This document shows positions 1 to 8,266 of a stretch of DNA of 64,000 nt, piece by piece. Each line of letters opens with the position of its first letter. Position 1 is the first letter of the stretch. Made by a program: the position numbers and the translations under genes. The DNA comes from an uncultured Bacteroides sp. (lineage in GTDB: Bacteria; Bacteroidota; Bacteroidia; Bacteroidales; Bacteroidaceae): contig NZ_OY762899.1 in assembly GCF_963666545.1 (NCBI RefSeq), positions 3,038,001 to 3,102,000 of the forward strand, in the 5' to 3' direction. Below the pieces are notes generated by a model that saw nothing but the letters and a program-made list of their open reading frames with translations, did no database searches and was not told the DNA's origin.

Positions 1-954
1 CTAAGTGTGCTAATCTTCCTTTTTCCACCACTTTATGGTGAAGGATATGACACCATTGAGTTATTACTGAATGGAGCGAGTAATACGGAGTGGGATACGG
101 TGATGAACAATTCTTTGTTCTATGGCTATGGCAATTTATTGCTTGTATATCTCATTTTGATTATTCTATTCAAAGTTTTTGCCTCGAGTGCTACAAATGG
201 CGGAGGTGGATGCGGCGGAATCTTTGCTCCTTCTTTATTTTTAGGATGTATTGCAGGTTTTGCATTTTCTCATTTTGGCAATCAACTGGGCTTTATCCCC
301 CAATTGCCTGAAAAGAACTTCGCCTTGATGGGCATGGCGGGTGTGATGAGTGGTGTGATGCATGCCCCGCTAACCGGAGTTTTCTTGATAGCTGAGCTTA
401 CCGGAGGATATGATTTGTTTCTGCCACTGATGATCGTAGCCGTAAGTTCTTATTTAACGATTATCGTTTTTGAGCCTCATAGTATTTATTCTATGCGTCT
501 GGCTAAAAAAGGCCAATTATTGACGCATCATAAAGATAAAGCAGTGCTGACATTGATGAAAATGGAAAATGTCGTGGAGCGAGATTTTGTAACTGTTCAT
601 CCGGAAATGGATTTAGGTCAACTGGTGAAAGCCATTTCTACTTCGCATCGTAATGTCTTTCCGGTCACAGATAATGTCGGAGTACTCTTGGGAGTCGTTC
701 TTCTTGATGATATTCGCAGCATTATGTTTCGTCAAGAATTGTACCACCGCTTCACGGTTAGTAAACTGATGACTTCCGTTCCTGCCCGTTTGTATGATAC
801 CGACAGCATGGAGCAGGTGATGCAAACCTTTGATGATACAAAGGCCTGGAACCTTCCGGTGGCCGATAGTGAAGGTAAATATTTGGGTTTTGTCTCAAAA
901 TCAAAGATATTCAGCTCATATCGCCAATTGTTAGTGCATTTCTCTGAAGATTAA
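1..954 (+). CDS. ClC-family chloride channel/transporter with C-terminal CBS pair (5' partial)
   Basis: The frame is open to the left edge of the window, so the N-terminal half is missing; the GTG at base 7 is just an internal valine. The visible part covers the last membrane helices of a ClC protein, with the GGIFAPSLFLG stretch that matches the GxFxP anion-selectivity loop of the family and GVMHAPLTGVFLIAELTGGY further on. About 130 residues of cytoplasmic CBS tandem follow (roughly residues 180-310 of the visible part). Inner-membrane chloride channel or H+/Cl- antiporter. It ends 18 bp before fmt and probably shares its transcript. Family assignment is firm; channel versus antiporter cannot be decided because the segment that carries the gating glutamate is outside the window. 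Confidence 0.9.
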   Translation, partial: LSVLIFLFPPLYGEGYDTIELLLNGASNTEWDTVMNNSLFYGYGNLLLVYLILIILFKVFASSATNGGGGCGGIFAPSLFLGCIAGFAFSHFGNQLGFIPQLPEKNFALMGMAGVMSGVMHAPLTGVFLIAELTGGYDLFLPLMIVAVSSYLTIIVFEPHSIYSMRLAKKGQLLTHHKDKAVLTLMKMENVVERDFVTVHPEMDLGQLVKAISTSHRNVFPVTDNVGVLLGVVLLDDIRSIMFRQELYHRFTVSKLMTSVPARLYDTDSMEQVMQTFDDTKAWNLPVADSEGKYLGFVSKSKIFSSYRQLLVHFSED

Positions 955-972
955 CTTTAACTTGTTATTGCT

Positions 973-1950
973 ATGCCAGATAAGAAAGATTTAAGAATAG
1001 TATATATGGGTACGCCCGAATTTGCAGTCGAACCACTTCGATGCTTGATAGATGGGGGATACAATGTAGTGGGTGTAATAACTATGCCTGATAAACCTGC
1101 AGGGCGCGGGCATAAAATTCACTTCTCGCCCGTTAAGCAATATGCACTTGACAACCATCTTCCATTATTGCAACCGGAAAAACTGAAAGATGAGGATTTT
1201 GTGCAAGCCTTACGCGACTGGCAAGCCGACTTGCAAGTTGTTGTGGCTTTTCGAATGTTGCCTGAAATTGTGTGGGATATGCCCCGCTTTGGAACCTTTA
1301 ATCTTCATGCCTCATTGCTTCCTCAATATCGCGGGGCGGCACCCATTAATTGGGCTGTGATAAACGGAGATACAGAAACGGGTATCACTACTTTTTTTCT
1401 TACGCATCAGATTGACACCGGGAAAGTGATTCAGCAGGTATCTATTCCCATTGCCGATACAGATAATGTAGAGGTTGTACATGATAAGTTGATGCTGCTT
1501 GGAGGTACACTGGTTGTGGAAACCGTTGAAGCCATTCTTCACGGAAGGGTGAAACCAATGCCTCAAGAAGAGATGGCTGTGGTTGGCGAACTTCGTCCGG
1601 CACCTAAAATATTCAAAGATACGTGCAGAATAAACTGGGCGCAACCAACCAAACGGATCTACGACTTTATTCGTGGTTTATCCCCTTATCCTGCAGCATG
1701 GACAGCATTGAATTGCCCTGGTGGTGAAGAAGTAGTCGTGAAGATATTCGAGTCGGAAAAAATAGAAGAGGTGCATGAACTTGTGCCCGGAACGATTCTT
1801 ACTGATGGCAAGAAATATATAAAAGTAGCGACGTCAGATGGTTTTATTTTGATCAAGTCTTTGCAATTTCCCGGAAAGAAACGTCTCCATACAGAGGAAC
1901 TGTTGAGAGGTTTTAAACTGACGGAAGAATTTTGTATGAAAGTAGGATGA
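973..1950 (+). CDS. fmt: Methionyl-tRNA formyltransferase
   Basis: Transfers a formyl group from 10-formyltetrahydrofolate to Met-tRNA(fMet) for translation initiation. The N-terminal formyltransferase fold starts with RIVYMGTPEFAV. The catalytic segment NLHASLLPQYRGAAPINWA carries the conserved His and the SLLPxYRG loop, followed by TGITTFFLTHQIDTG. The C-terminal OB-like tRNA-binding domain covers about residues 210-320. The length of 325 residues is a little longer than the usual 310-320. The Asn of the usual N-H-D triad sits in a segment that reads VVVAFRMLPEIVW, where most homologs have VVxAYGxILP, so the active-site approach varies slightly, as seen in other Bacteroidetes. Lies between the ClC gene and rpe. 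Confidence 0.95.
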   Translation: MPDKKDLRIVYMGTPEFAVEPLRCLIDGGYNVVGVITMPDKPAGRGHKIHFSPVKQYALDNHLPLLQPEKLKDEDFVQALRDWQADLQVVVAFRMLPEIVWDMPRFGTFNLHASLLPQYRGAAPINWAVINGDTETGITTFFLTHQIDTGKVIQQVSIPIADTDNVEVVHDKLMLLGGTLVVETVEAILHGRVKPMPQEEMAVVGELRPAPKIFKDTCRINWAQPTKRIYDFIRGLSPYPAAWTALNCPGGEEVVVKIFESEKIEEVHELVPGTILTDGKKYIKVATSDGFILIKSLQFPGKKRLHTEELLRGFKLTEEFCMKVG

Positions 1951-1965
1951 TCTAACTATTTTATC

Positions 1966-1973
1966 TACATTTG
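1966..1973 (+). promoter_or_regulatory. Candidate -7 box before rpe
   Basis: TACATTTG fits the Bacteroides -7 consensus TAnnTTTG and lies 28 bp before the rpe start. No good TTTG was found 19-20 bp further upstream, so the call rests on the -7 box alone. Confidence 0.35.
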
Positions 1974-2000
1974 TACTACGAATTATATACTTAGTGAAAA

Positions 2001-2651
2001 ATGAAACCAATTATAGCCCCTTCCATATTATCCGCTAATTTTGCTTATCTGGCCAGAGACATAGAAATGATTAACCAGAGTGAAGCAGATTGGTTGCATC
2101 TTGACGTGATGGATGGCGTTTTTGTTCCCAATATCTCATTTGGTTTTCCGGTGTTGAAGTATGTTGCCGAATTAACAAATAAACCGCTTGATGCGCATTT
2201 AATGATAGTCAACCCTGAGAAGTTTATTCCCGAAGTAAAAGCTCTTGGTGCTAAAGTGATGAATGTGCATTTTGAAGCCTGTCCCCATTTGCATCGTGTT
2301 ATTCAGCAAATACGTGAAGCCGGTATGCAACCAGCCGTAACAATCAATCCCGCCACTCCTGTATCTTTTCTGAAAGATATTATCAACGATGTCTATATGA
2401 TACTGGTGATGAGTGTGAATCCCGGTTTTGGCGGACAGAAATTTATAGAGCACTCGGTGGAGAAGGTAAAAGAATTGCGCGCTTTGATTGAACATACAGG
2501 CTCTAAAGCTCTGATTGAAGTAGACGGGGGCGTGAATAAAGAGACGGGAGCACGGCTGATTGCTGCCGGTGCCGATGTGCTTGTGGCCGGGAATGCTATC
2601 TTCGCTGCTGAAGATCCAGTAGCAATGATTCACGATTTAAAGAATATGTAG
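2001..2651 (+). CDS. rpe: Ribulose-phosphate 3-epimerase
   Basis: Interconverts ribulose 5-phosphate and xylulose 5-phosphate in the pentose phosphate pathway. A single TIM barrel of 216 residues, the normal family size. Visible signatures: PSILSANFAYLARDI at the N-terminus, HLDVMDGVFVPNISFG with the metal-binding His and catalytic Asp, DAHLMI, MSVNPGFGGQKF (phosphate-binding loop) and EVDGGVN with the second catalytic Asp. It lies 50 bp after fmt and 12 bp before the ComEC-like gene. In this window it also has a plausible link to xylose catabolism downstream of the xylan locus, but the gene is a housekeeping one and its position next to fmt is typical of Bacteroides. Confidence 0.97.
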   Translation: MKPIIAPSILSANFAYLARDIEMINQSEADWLHLDVMDGVFVPNISFGFPVLKYVAELTNKPLDAHLMIVNPEKFIPEVKALGAKVMNVHFEACPHLHRVIQQIREAGMQPAVTINPATPVSFLKDIINDVYMILVMSVNPGFGGQKFIEHSVEKVKELRALIEHTGSKALIEVDGGVNKETGARLIAAGADVLVAGNAIFAAEDPVAMIHDLKNM

Positions 2652-2663
2652 TAATTTCTTTCT

Positions 2664-4769
2664 GTGTCCTTTTTAAAATCTCTACATCGATATCCTTTTT
2701 TGCGGCTGTTTGTTCCATTAGCGGTGGGCATTATTTGCGGTGACGCTTTATCTTTTCAGAACAAAGAGTTTGTATGGAAGTTAGCTCTTGTTGCTTTCCT
2801 TATTTCTCTACTATTTGGTGGATTTTCATTTCTTTTTAGAAAGTACTCTTATCGATGGTTGTTTGGGGCAGGTGTTTATCTGCTATTCTTCTCAATAGGT
2901 CTTGGTGGCTCCGGTTGGAGACTGGCACAAACTATCCATTCTTTTCCTGATGATGAAATGGTGTATCGAGGTGTCTTGGCCGAACATCCGGATATAAAAG
3001 AACGGAGTGTTCTTTGCACGATTCATTTGCTAAACCAAGTTGATTCTGTATCAACCCATTCGCTTCAAAAAGATATTCTACTTTATTTGACTAAAGATTC
3101 GGCTAGTGAGCACTTGTGCCGAGGAGATGAGGTTTTATTTTATGCTCACATATCTGCTCCCAAAAATAATGGCAATCCTGATGAGTTTGATTATGCCCGC
3201 TATCTTCTACGCAAAGGAATAAGCGGAACGGGCTTTGCTTTTGCTCATAATTGGAAGAATGTGGGACATGACTCGGCTCGTTCGTTGAAGCAACTGGCTG
3301 CCGATTACCGTGAACGGATATTAAACCTTTATCGGTCGTTGGGCTTTAGCAAAGATGAGTTTGCGGTACTTTCTGCACTGACAGTAGGTTACAAGGATGA
3401 GCTGAGCGATGAGATAAAAGAAATTTTTTCCATTTCCGGTGCGAGCCATGTATTAGCGCTTTCCGGTCTCCATATTGGTTTTCTTTATGCGATGTTGCTC
3501 TTCTTGTTAAAAAGAATACCCGGTCGTTCAAAGATGATAGAGGTTTTCCGTATTCTAATCATTATAGTTGCACTTTGGCTTTTTGCTTTCCTTGCGGGTC
3601 TTTCGCCTTCTGTGGTTCGTTCGGTGATGATGTTTTCCTTGTTTGCTTTGTCAGGATTGGTTCTAGGAAAAGTTTTCTCTCTGAATACTCTTGCTGCTGC
3701 AGGGGTATTGATGTTGTTATATAATCCTTGCTGGTTATTCGATGTTGGTTTTCAACTCTCCTTTTGCGCCGTGGCAGCCATATTACTCTTTCATCCACTG
3801 ATTTATAATAGAATTACATTTACCAATAGGTTAGCGAAGTATGTGTGGAGTTTGATTTCTGTGTCCATTGCGGCTCAGATAGGCACTGCGCCATTGGTTC
3901 TGTTTTATTTTTCCCGCTATTCTACTCATTTTCTTCTAACCAATCTGCTCGTTATTCCATTGGTTTCTATTCTTATGTATCTGGCTGTTGTCATGCTTTT
4001 GTTTACACCACTCCCAATGGTTCAGAGTTGGTTGAAAGAGGCTGTTCAGTTTACTTTGCAATTGTTGAACGGCTCGGTGCGTTGGGTAGAACAATTACCC
4101 TTTTCTTCCATAGATAATATCTGGGTTTATCCATTTGAGGTCTTAACTATTTATTTATTTATACTGCTATTTGTTCGTTATATATCTTTTCGAGATGGGA
4201 GGAACATGATTGCATTTCTGACCTCTGTATTCATTTTATGCTCTTATCATGCAGCTATGCTTTATAAAGATCATCCTTATAATAGTTTAGTTTTCTATAA
4301 TGTACGTAATTGTCCTGTAGCGCATTGCATAAAAGCTAGTGGACGCTCTTGGCTAGTACATCCTGATGATTGTGTGGTGGATGATAAACGTCTTTATGCT
4401 GTTGCTTCGGGGTATTGGAATCGATTACATATTCTTCCGCCTGCTTCTGTATTAAGTGCTAAAGCGGATCAGTATATTAATTTTCGTAATAACATTCTTT
4501 CATTTGGCGGGAAACAAGTCTGTTTTGTTGATGATGATCGTTGGCTAAATAAGGTGAGCGAGCATCCCTTATCTGTCGATTATCTCTATCTGTGTAAAGG
4601 ATATAGAGGGCGATTGAAGTGGTTGGTTGGTTTATTCTCTGTACAGACGGTTGTGTTGGATGCATCTATTCCTAACTGGCACAAAAAAGAATTTTCGGAG
4701 GAGTGTATGCAGATGGGAATTCATTTTATTTCTCTTGGCGACAAAGGTTCTGTCTGCTTTCTGCTCTGA
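2664..4769 (+). CDS. ComEC/Rec2-family membrane protein
   Basis: Polytopic inner-membrane protein of the DNA-uptake channel family. It starts with GTG 12 bp after rpe. The N-terminus has several hydrophobic segments and a DUF4131-like region (about residues 20-210). The Competence domain follows (about 225-500) with the hallmark GASHVLALSGLHIGF. The C-terminal 190 residues correspond in position to the metallo-beta-lactamase-like domain of ComEC, but the HxHxDH metal motif and the DVGQGD entry motif are not present, so a nuclease activity of that domain is doubtful. Bacteroidetes homologs of about 700 residues commonly look like this. Natural competence cannot be inferred from this gene alone. 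Confidence 0.88.
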   Translation: MSFLKSLHRYPFLRLFVPLAVGIICGDALSFQNKEFVWKLALVAFLISLLFGGFSFLFRKYSYRWLFGAGVYLLFFSIGLGGSGWRLAQTIHSFPDDEMVYRGVLAEHPDIKERSVLCTIHLLNQVDSVSTHSLQKDILLYLTKDSASEHLCRGDEVLFYAHISAPKNNGNPDEFDYARYLLRKGISGTGFAFAHNWKNVGHDSARSLKQLAADYRERILNLYRSLGFSKDEFAVLSALTVGYKDELSDEIKEIFSISGASHVLALSGLHIGFLYAMLLFLLKRIPGRSKMIEVFRILIIIVALWLFAFLAGLSPSVVRSVMMFSLFALSGLVLGKVFSLNTLAAAGVLMLLYNPCWLFDVGFQLSFCAVAAILLFHPLIYNRITFTNRLAKYVWSLISVSIAAQIGTAPLVLFYFSRYSTHFLLTNLLVIPLVSILMYLAVVMLLFTPLPMVQSWLKEAVQFTLQLLNGSVRWVEQLPFSSIDNIWVYPFEVLTIYLFILLFVRYISFRDGRNMIAFLTSVFILCSYHAAMLYKDHPYNSLVFYNVRNCPVAHCIKASGRSWLVHPDDCVVDDKRLYAVASGYWNRLHILPPASVLSAKADQYINFRNNILSFGGKQVCFVDDDRWLNKVSEHPLSVDYLYLCKGYRGRLKWLVGLFSVQTVVLDASIPNWHKKEFSEECMQMGIHFISLGDKGSVCFLL

Positions 4770-4785
4770 TAAACAAAGATTTTCG

Positions 4786-4793
4786 TATTTTTG
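4786..4793 (+). promoter_or_regulatory. Candidate -7 box before nrnA
   Basis: TATTTTTG matches TAnnTTTG and lies 23 bp before the ATG chosen for nrnA, inside the short gap after the ComEC-like gene. Its position argues against the longer reading of nrnA that would start inside the ComEC-like gene. Confidence 0.4.
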
Positions 4794-4816
4794 TCGATTA
4801 TATCAATAGAAAATAT

Positions 4817-5848
4817 ATGCTGACTAAGGTTATTGAACAAACTAAAATAGACCATTTTACTAAATGGTTCGAACGGGCCGATAAAATAGTTATTGTTTCT
4901 CATGTCTCTCCTGATGGAGACGCCATCGGTTCATCTCTGGGACTTTGGCACTTTCTTTATTCACAAGACAAAACGGTAAATGTGATTGTACCGAATGCTT
5001 TTCCTGATTTTCTAAAATGGATGCCGGGTAGTAAAGAAATTCTGTTATATGACCGTTATCGGGATTTTGCTAACAAGTTGATTGCTGAAGCTGATGTTAT
5101 CTGCTGTCTTGATTTTAATGCACTGAAAAGAATTGATGCTATGGCAGATGCCGTGGAAGCTTCTTCTGCCCATAAAATGATGGTAGATCACCATCCTCAT
5201 CCGGAAGAGTTTTGTGACATCACTATCTCTCATCCTGAAATATCGTCTACTTCCGAATTGGTTTTTCGTCTAATTTGCCGTATGGGTTATTTTAGTGATA
5301 TTTCCAGAGACGGAGCTGAATGCATCTATACGGGTATGATGACAGACACAGGAGGATTTACGTATAATTCCAATAGCCAGGAAATCTACTTCATTATCAG
5401 TGAGTTACTCTCTAAAGGAATTGATAAGGATGATATTTATCGTAAGGTGTATAATACTTATTCAGAGAGTCGTCTGAGATTAATGGGGTATGTGCTCTCT
5501 AAGATGAAAGTCTATGCAGCTCATAATTCTGCTTTGATATCATTGACAAAAGAAGAACAAGGTAATTTTGATTATATAAAAGGAGATAGCGAAGGATTTG
5601 TGAATATTCCATTATCTATCAAAAATGTTTGTTTCACTTGTTTTCTAAGAGAAGACACCGAGAAACCGATGATTAAGATTTCACTCCGTTCGGTGGGGAT
5701 GTTTCCTTGCAATAAGTTTGCAGCTGAATTCTTTAATGGAGGTGGACATTTGAATGCTTCAGGTGGTGAATATTCCGGTTCGATGGAAGAGGCGGTGAGG
5801 GTCTTTGAGCGAGGACTTGAAAAATACAAAGACTTGTTGACTGCTTAA
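4817..5848 (+). CDS. nrnA: DHH-family bifunctional oligoribonuclease/pAp phosphatase
   Basis: Degrades short RNA oligonucleotides and dephosphorylates 3'-phosphoadenosine 5'-phosphate. DHH phosphoesterase motifs in order: VSHVSPDGDAIGSS, CLDFNAL, VDHHPHP (the DHH triplet), GMMTDTGGF. The DHHA1 domain ends with NGGGHLNASGG (the GGGH substrate motif). The frame is open for 38 codons further upstream, back into the ComEC-like gene. This ATG was chosen because the family begins at about this point and a -7 promoter box lies just before it. The resulting 343 residues is the usual length. A terminator hairpin follows the gene. Confidence 0.92.
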   Translation: MLTKVIEQTKIDHFTKWFERADKIVIVSHVSPDGDAIGSSLGLWHFLYSQDKTVNVIVPNAFPDFLKWMPGSKEILLYDRYRDFANKLIAEADVICCLDFNALKRIDAMADAVEASSAHKMMVDHHPHPEEFCDITISHPEISSTSELVFRLICRMGYFSDISRDGAECIYTGMMTDTGGFTYNSNSQEIYFIISELLSKGIDKDDIYRKVYNTYSESRLRLMGYVLSKMKVYAAHNSALISLTKEEQGNFDYIKGDSEGFVNIPLSIKNVCFTCFLREDTEKPMIKISLRSVGMFPCNKFAAEFFNGGGHLNASGGEYSGSMEEAVRVFERGLEKYKDLLTA

Positions 5849-5884
5849 AAAGCTAAAAAAGAGAATTGATGGTTAAAAGTTAAA

Positions 5885-5927
5885 GCGAAAAGGTTAAAAG
5901 ACTAGAACTTTTCGCATTCATTTTTTA
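5885..5927 (+). terminator. Rho-independent terminator after nrnA
   Basis: Arms GCGAAAAG and CTTTTCGC (perfect, 15-nt loop) followed, after ATTCA, by a run of six T. Confidence 0.65.
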
Positions 5928-5946
5928 ACTTATGGTGAAAATAGAA

Positions 5947-5954
5947 TACTTTTG
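5947..5954 (+). promoter_or_regulatory. Candidate -7 box before the DUF4827 gene
   Basis: TACTTTTG matches TAnnTTTG, 23 bp before the start codon and just after the nrnA terminator. A T-rich stretch about 20 bp upstream may act as a weak -33 box. Confidence 0.45.
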
Positions 5955-5977
5955 TGTTACAATATTAAGTTACGGAT

Positions 5978-6571
5978 ATGAGAAAACTGACTTTCCTATT
6001 TCTTTCTTTGTTGTGCGTAGGCGCATTTTTTCAGGCTTGTGATAATACAAAGACGTATGCCGAAATGCTTTCGGATGAAAAAGATGCGATCAATGATTTT
6101 ATTAAAACAAATAATATCAAGGTCATTTCTCAGAGCGAATTTGAGAAAGATACCATAACCAATGTCGCCGCAAATGAGTATGTCGGCTTTTCTAACGGTG
6201 TGTATATGCAGATTGTAGATCGTGGAGAAGGAGATACGGTGAAGACACGTGATGAGATATTGGTGCGTTTTATGGAATATGATATTATGAAAAAAGACAC
6301 AACTATTGTTTCTAACTTTGGGACTGATGATTGGGTTGACTCTTTTAATTATACTGTTTCAGGATCTTTGGTTTCGGGAACCTTTACTGAGGGTAATATG
6401 CTTCGGTACTATGGTGCCAATGTTCCTTCCGGATGGCTTATCCCTTTGCCATACATTAAAGATCGTGCTCACGTGAAGCTGATTATACCTTCAAAAATGG
6501 GACACACTACTGCTTCTCAGTATGTTTATCCTTATTTCTATGATATAACAAAGTTCCAAATTTACAAATAA
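5978..6571 (+). CDS. DUF4827 lipoprotein (FKBP-like)
   Basis: A 197-residue predicted lipoprotein. The signal peptide MRKLTFLFLSLLCVGAFFQAC ends in a lipobox-like site with Cys21. The rest resembles the DUF4827 family of Bacteroidales, which has a fold related to FKBP-type peptidyl-prolyl isomerases (a GEGDTVKTRDEILVRF segment and a late SGWLIPLPYIKDRAHVKLIIPSKMG segment, the latter typical of FKBP-like proteins). No isomerase activity has been shown for the family as far as I know. It sits 19 bp before glmM and is probably transcribed with it from the promoter just upstream. Confidence 0.85.
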   Translation: MRKLTFLFLSLLCVGAFFQACDNTKTYAEMLSDEKDAINDFIKTNNIKVISQSEFEKDTITNVAANEYVGFSNGVYMQIVDRGEGDTVKTRDEILVRFMEYDIMKKDTTIVSNFGTDDWVDSFNYTVSGSLVSGTFTEGNMLRYYGANVPSGWLIPLPYIKDRAHVKLIIPSKMGHTTASQYVYPYFYDITKFQIYK

Positions 6572-6590
6572 CATATTAATTTTGTGATCT

Positions 6591-7979
6591 ATGACGCTAA
6601 TTAAATCAATCTCCGGAATTCGCGGAACTATCGGCGGAACTACGGGTGAAGGATTAAATCCGCTTGACATCGTCAAGTTTACTTCAGCTTATGCTACTTT
6701 GATCCGCAAGACATGTAAATCGAATAGTAATAAAATTGTTGTGGGGCGGGATGCTCGTATTTCCGGCGAAATGGTGAATAATGTTGTAATCGGTACTCTT
6801 ATGGGGCTCGGATGGAATGTTGTTGATATCGACTTGGCTTCTACGCCAACGACCGAACTGGCTGTTACGATGGAAGATGCTTGCGGGGGAATCATTCTTA
6901 CTGCTTCTCATAATCCTAAACAATGGAATGCCCTTAAACTCCTCAACGAACAGGGCGAGTTTCTGAATGCAGCAGAAGGCAATGAAGTGCTTCGTATAGC
7001 AGAAGCAGAAGAATTTGATTATGCAGATGTAGACCATTTGGGCTCTTACCGCAAAGATTTGACGTATAACAAAAAACATATAGATAGCGTACTTGCACTT
7101 CAACTTGTGGATGTTGAGGCTATTAAAAAAGCGAACTTCCGGGTAGCGATAGATTGTGTAAATTCTGTTGGAGGGATTATTCTTCCTGAACTTTTGGAAC
7201 GCTTGGGAGTGAAACATGTAGAAAAACTTTATTGTGAACCAACCGGACATTTTGCACATAACCCCGAACCACTAGAAAAGAATTTAGGTGATATCATGGA
7301 CCTGATGAAAGGCGGAAAAGCAGATGTGGCTTTTGTTGTCGATCCGGATGTGGATCGTTTAGCTATGATTTGTGAAGATGGAGTGATGTACGGCGAAGAA
7401 TACACGCTGGTTACTGTTGCCGATTATGTGTTGAAACATACTCCTGGAAATACAGTATCTAATCTTAGCTCTACTCGTGCGTTACGTGATGTTACTAATA
7501 AATACGGCATGCAATATAGTGCATCGGCTGTAGGTGAAGTAAATGTAGTAACTAAGATGAAAGCTACAAATGCTGTGATTGGTGGTGAAGGTAACGGTGG
7601 AGTTATTTACCCTGAAAGTCATTACGGACGTGATGCATTGGTTGGTATTGCACTCTTTCTTAGCCATTTGGCTCACGAAGGAAAGAAAGTAAGCGAGCTT
7701 CGTGCCACGTATCCACCCTACTTTATAGCAAAGAATCGTGTTGATCTTACTCCGGATATTGACGTGGATGCCATCCTTGCCAAAGTAAAGGAAATCTATA
7801 AGAATGAAGAGATCAATGATATCGATGGAGTAAAGATTGATTTCCCTGATAAATGGGTGCACTTGCGTAAAAGTAATACCGAAGCTATTATTCGTGTATA
7901 TAGCGAAGCTTCTACCATGGAAGCAGCAAATGAGATAGGTCAAAAAATAATGGATGTTATTAATGAATTGGCCAAGTAG
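6591..7979 (+). CDS. glmM: Phosphoglucosamine mutase (alpha-D-phosphohexomutase family)
   Basis: Converts glucosamine 6-phosphate to glucosamine 1-phosphate on the way to UDP-GlcNAc for cell wall and LPS. All four domains of the phosphohexomutase family are present: active-site serine loop TASHNPKQWNALKL (about residue 102), metal-binding loop DPDVDRLA, sugar-binding loop GGEGNGGVIYP, and C-terminal phosphate-binding loop RKSNTEAIIRVYSEA. The length of 462 residues fits the Bacteroides protein, which is slightly longer than the 445 residues usual elsewhere. The similarity to phosphomannomutase means a dual mannose role cannot be excluded, but the GlmM assignment is standard for this ortholog. 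Confidence 0.9.
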   Translation: MTLIKSISGIRGTIGGTTGEGLNPLDIVKFTSAYATLIRKTCKSNSNKIVVGRDARISGEMVNNVVIGTLMGLGWNVVDIDLASTPTTELAVTMEDACGGIILTASHNPKQWNALKLLNEQGEFLNAAEGNEVLRIAEAEEFDYADVDHLGSYRKDLTYNKKHIDSVLALQLVDVEAIKKANFRVAIDCVNSVGGIILPELLERLGVKHVEKLYCEPTGHFAHNPEPLEKNLGDIMDLMKGGKADVAFVVDPDVDRLAMICEDGVMYGEEYTLVTVADYVLKHTPGNTVSNLSSTRALRDVTNKYGMQYSASAVGEVNVVTKMKATNAVIGGEGNGGVIYPESHYGRDALVGIALFLSHLAHEGKKVSELRATYPPYFIAKNRVDLTPDIDVDAILAKVKEIYKNEEINDIDGVKIDFPDKWVHLRKSNTEAIIRVYSEASTMEAANEIGQKIMDVINELAK

Positions 7980-8008
7980 GCCTTTATATAGCATTTAGCT
8001 TGATTTTG

Positions 8009-8034
8009 AAGCGGAGTTTTTCTCCGCTTTTTTT
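8009..8034 (+). terminator. Rho-independent terminator after glmM
   Basis: AGCGGAG and CTCCGCT arms around a five-base T-rich loop, directly followed by a T run. Confidence 0.8.
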
Positions 8035-8231
8035 GTACAATAGAATGGCCTGGAGCATGATTTAGTTCTTGTAGAAGTAATGGATGTATTACTTCGGTCG
8101 AATTTATAGTGTGCGTAGATTAAAGTGTTTACATAGGTAAGTTCGGCATCATGTGTACCGATTCTTTCTGAAAAGTGCTAATTTGTCTATTAGTATCGAT
8201 GGGTTCTTTATGATGAATCTAAATGTTTTTT

Positions 8232-8239
8232 TACCTTTG
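8232..8239 (+). promoter_or_regulatory. Candidate -7 box of the DUF6377 regulator gene
   Basis: TACCTTTG, 28 bp before the start codon, is the same octamer as in the strong rpsF promoter. The rest of the 287-bp gap holds only the glmM terminator; I see no other structure in it. Confidence 0.5.
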
Positions 8240-8266
8240 TTCTTGTTAAATCAATCTCCTTAATAT

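Noticed and set aside
4703-4816. N-terminal extension of nrnA overlapping the ComEC-like gene
   Set aside because: Encodes 38 residues not seen in the family, and a -7 box lies within it.
6684-7994. Frames of 170-191 codons opposite glmM
   Set aside because: Antisense shadows of a conserved housekeeping gene.
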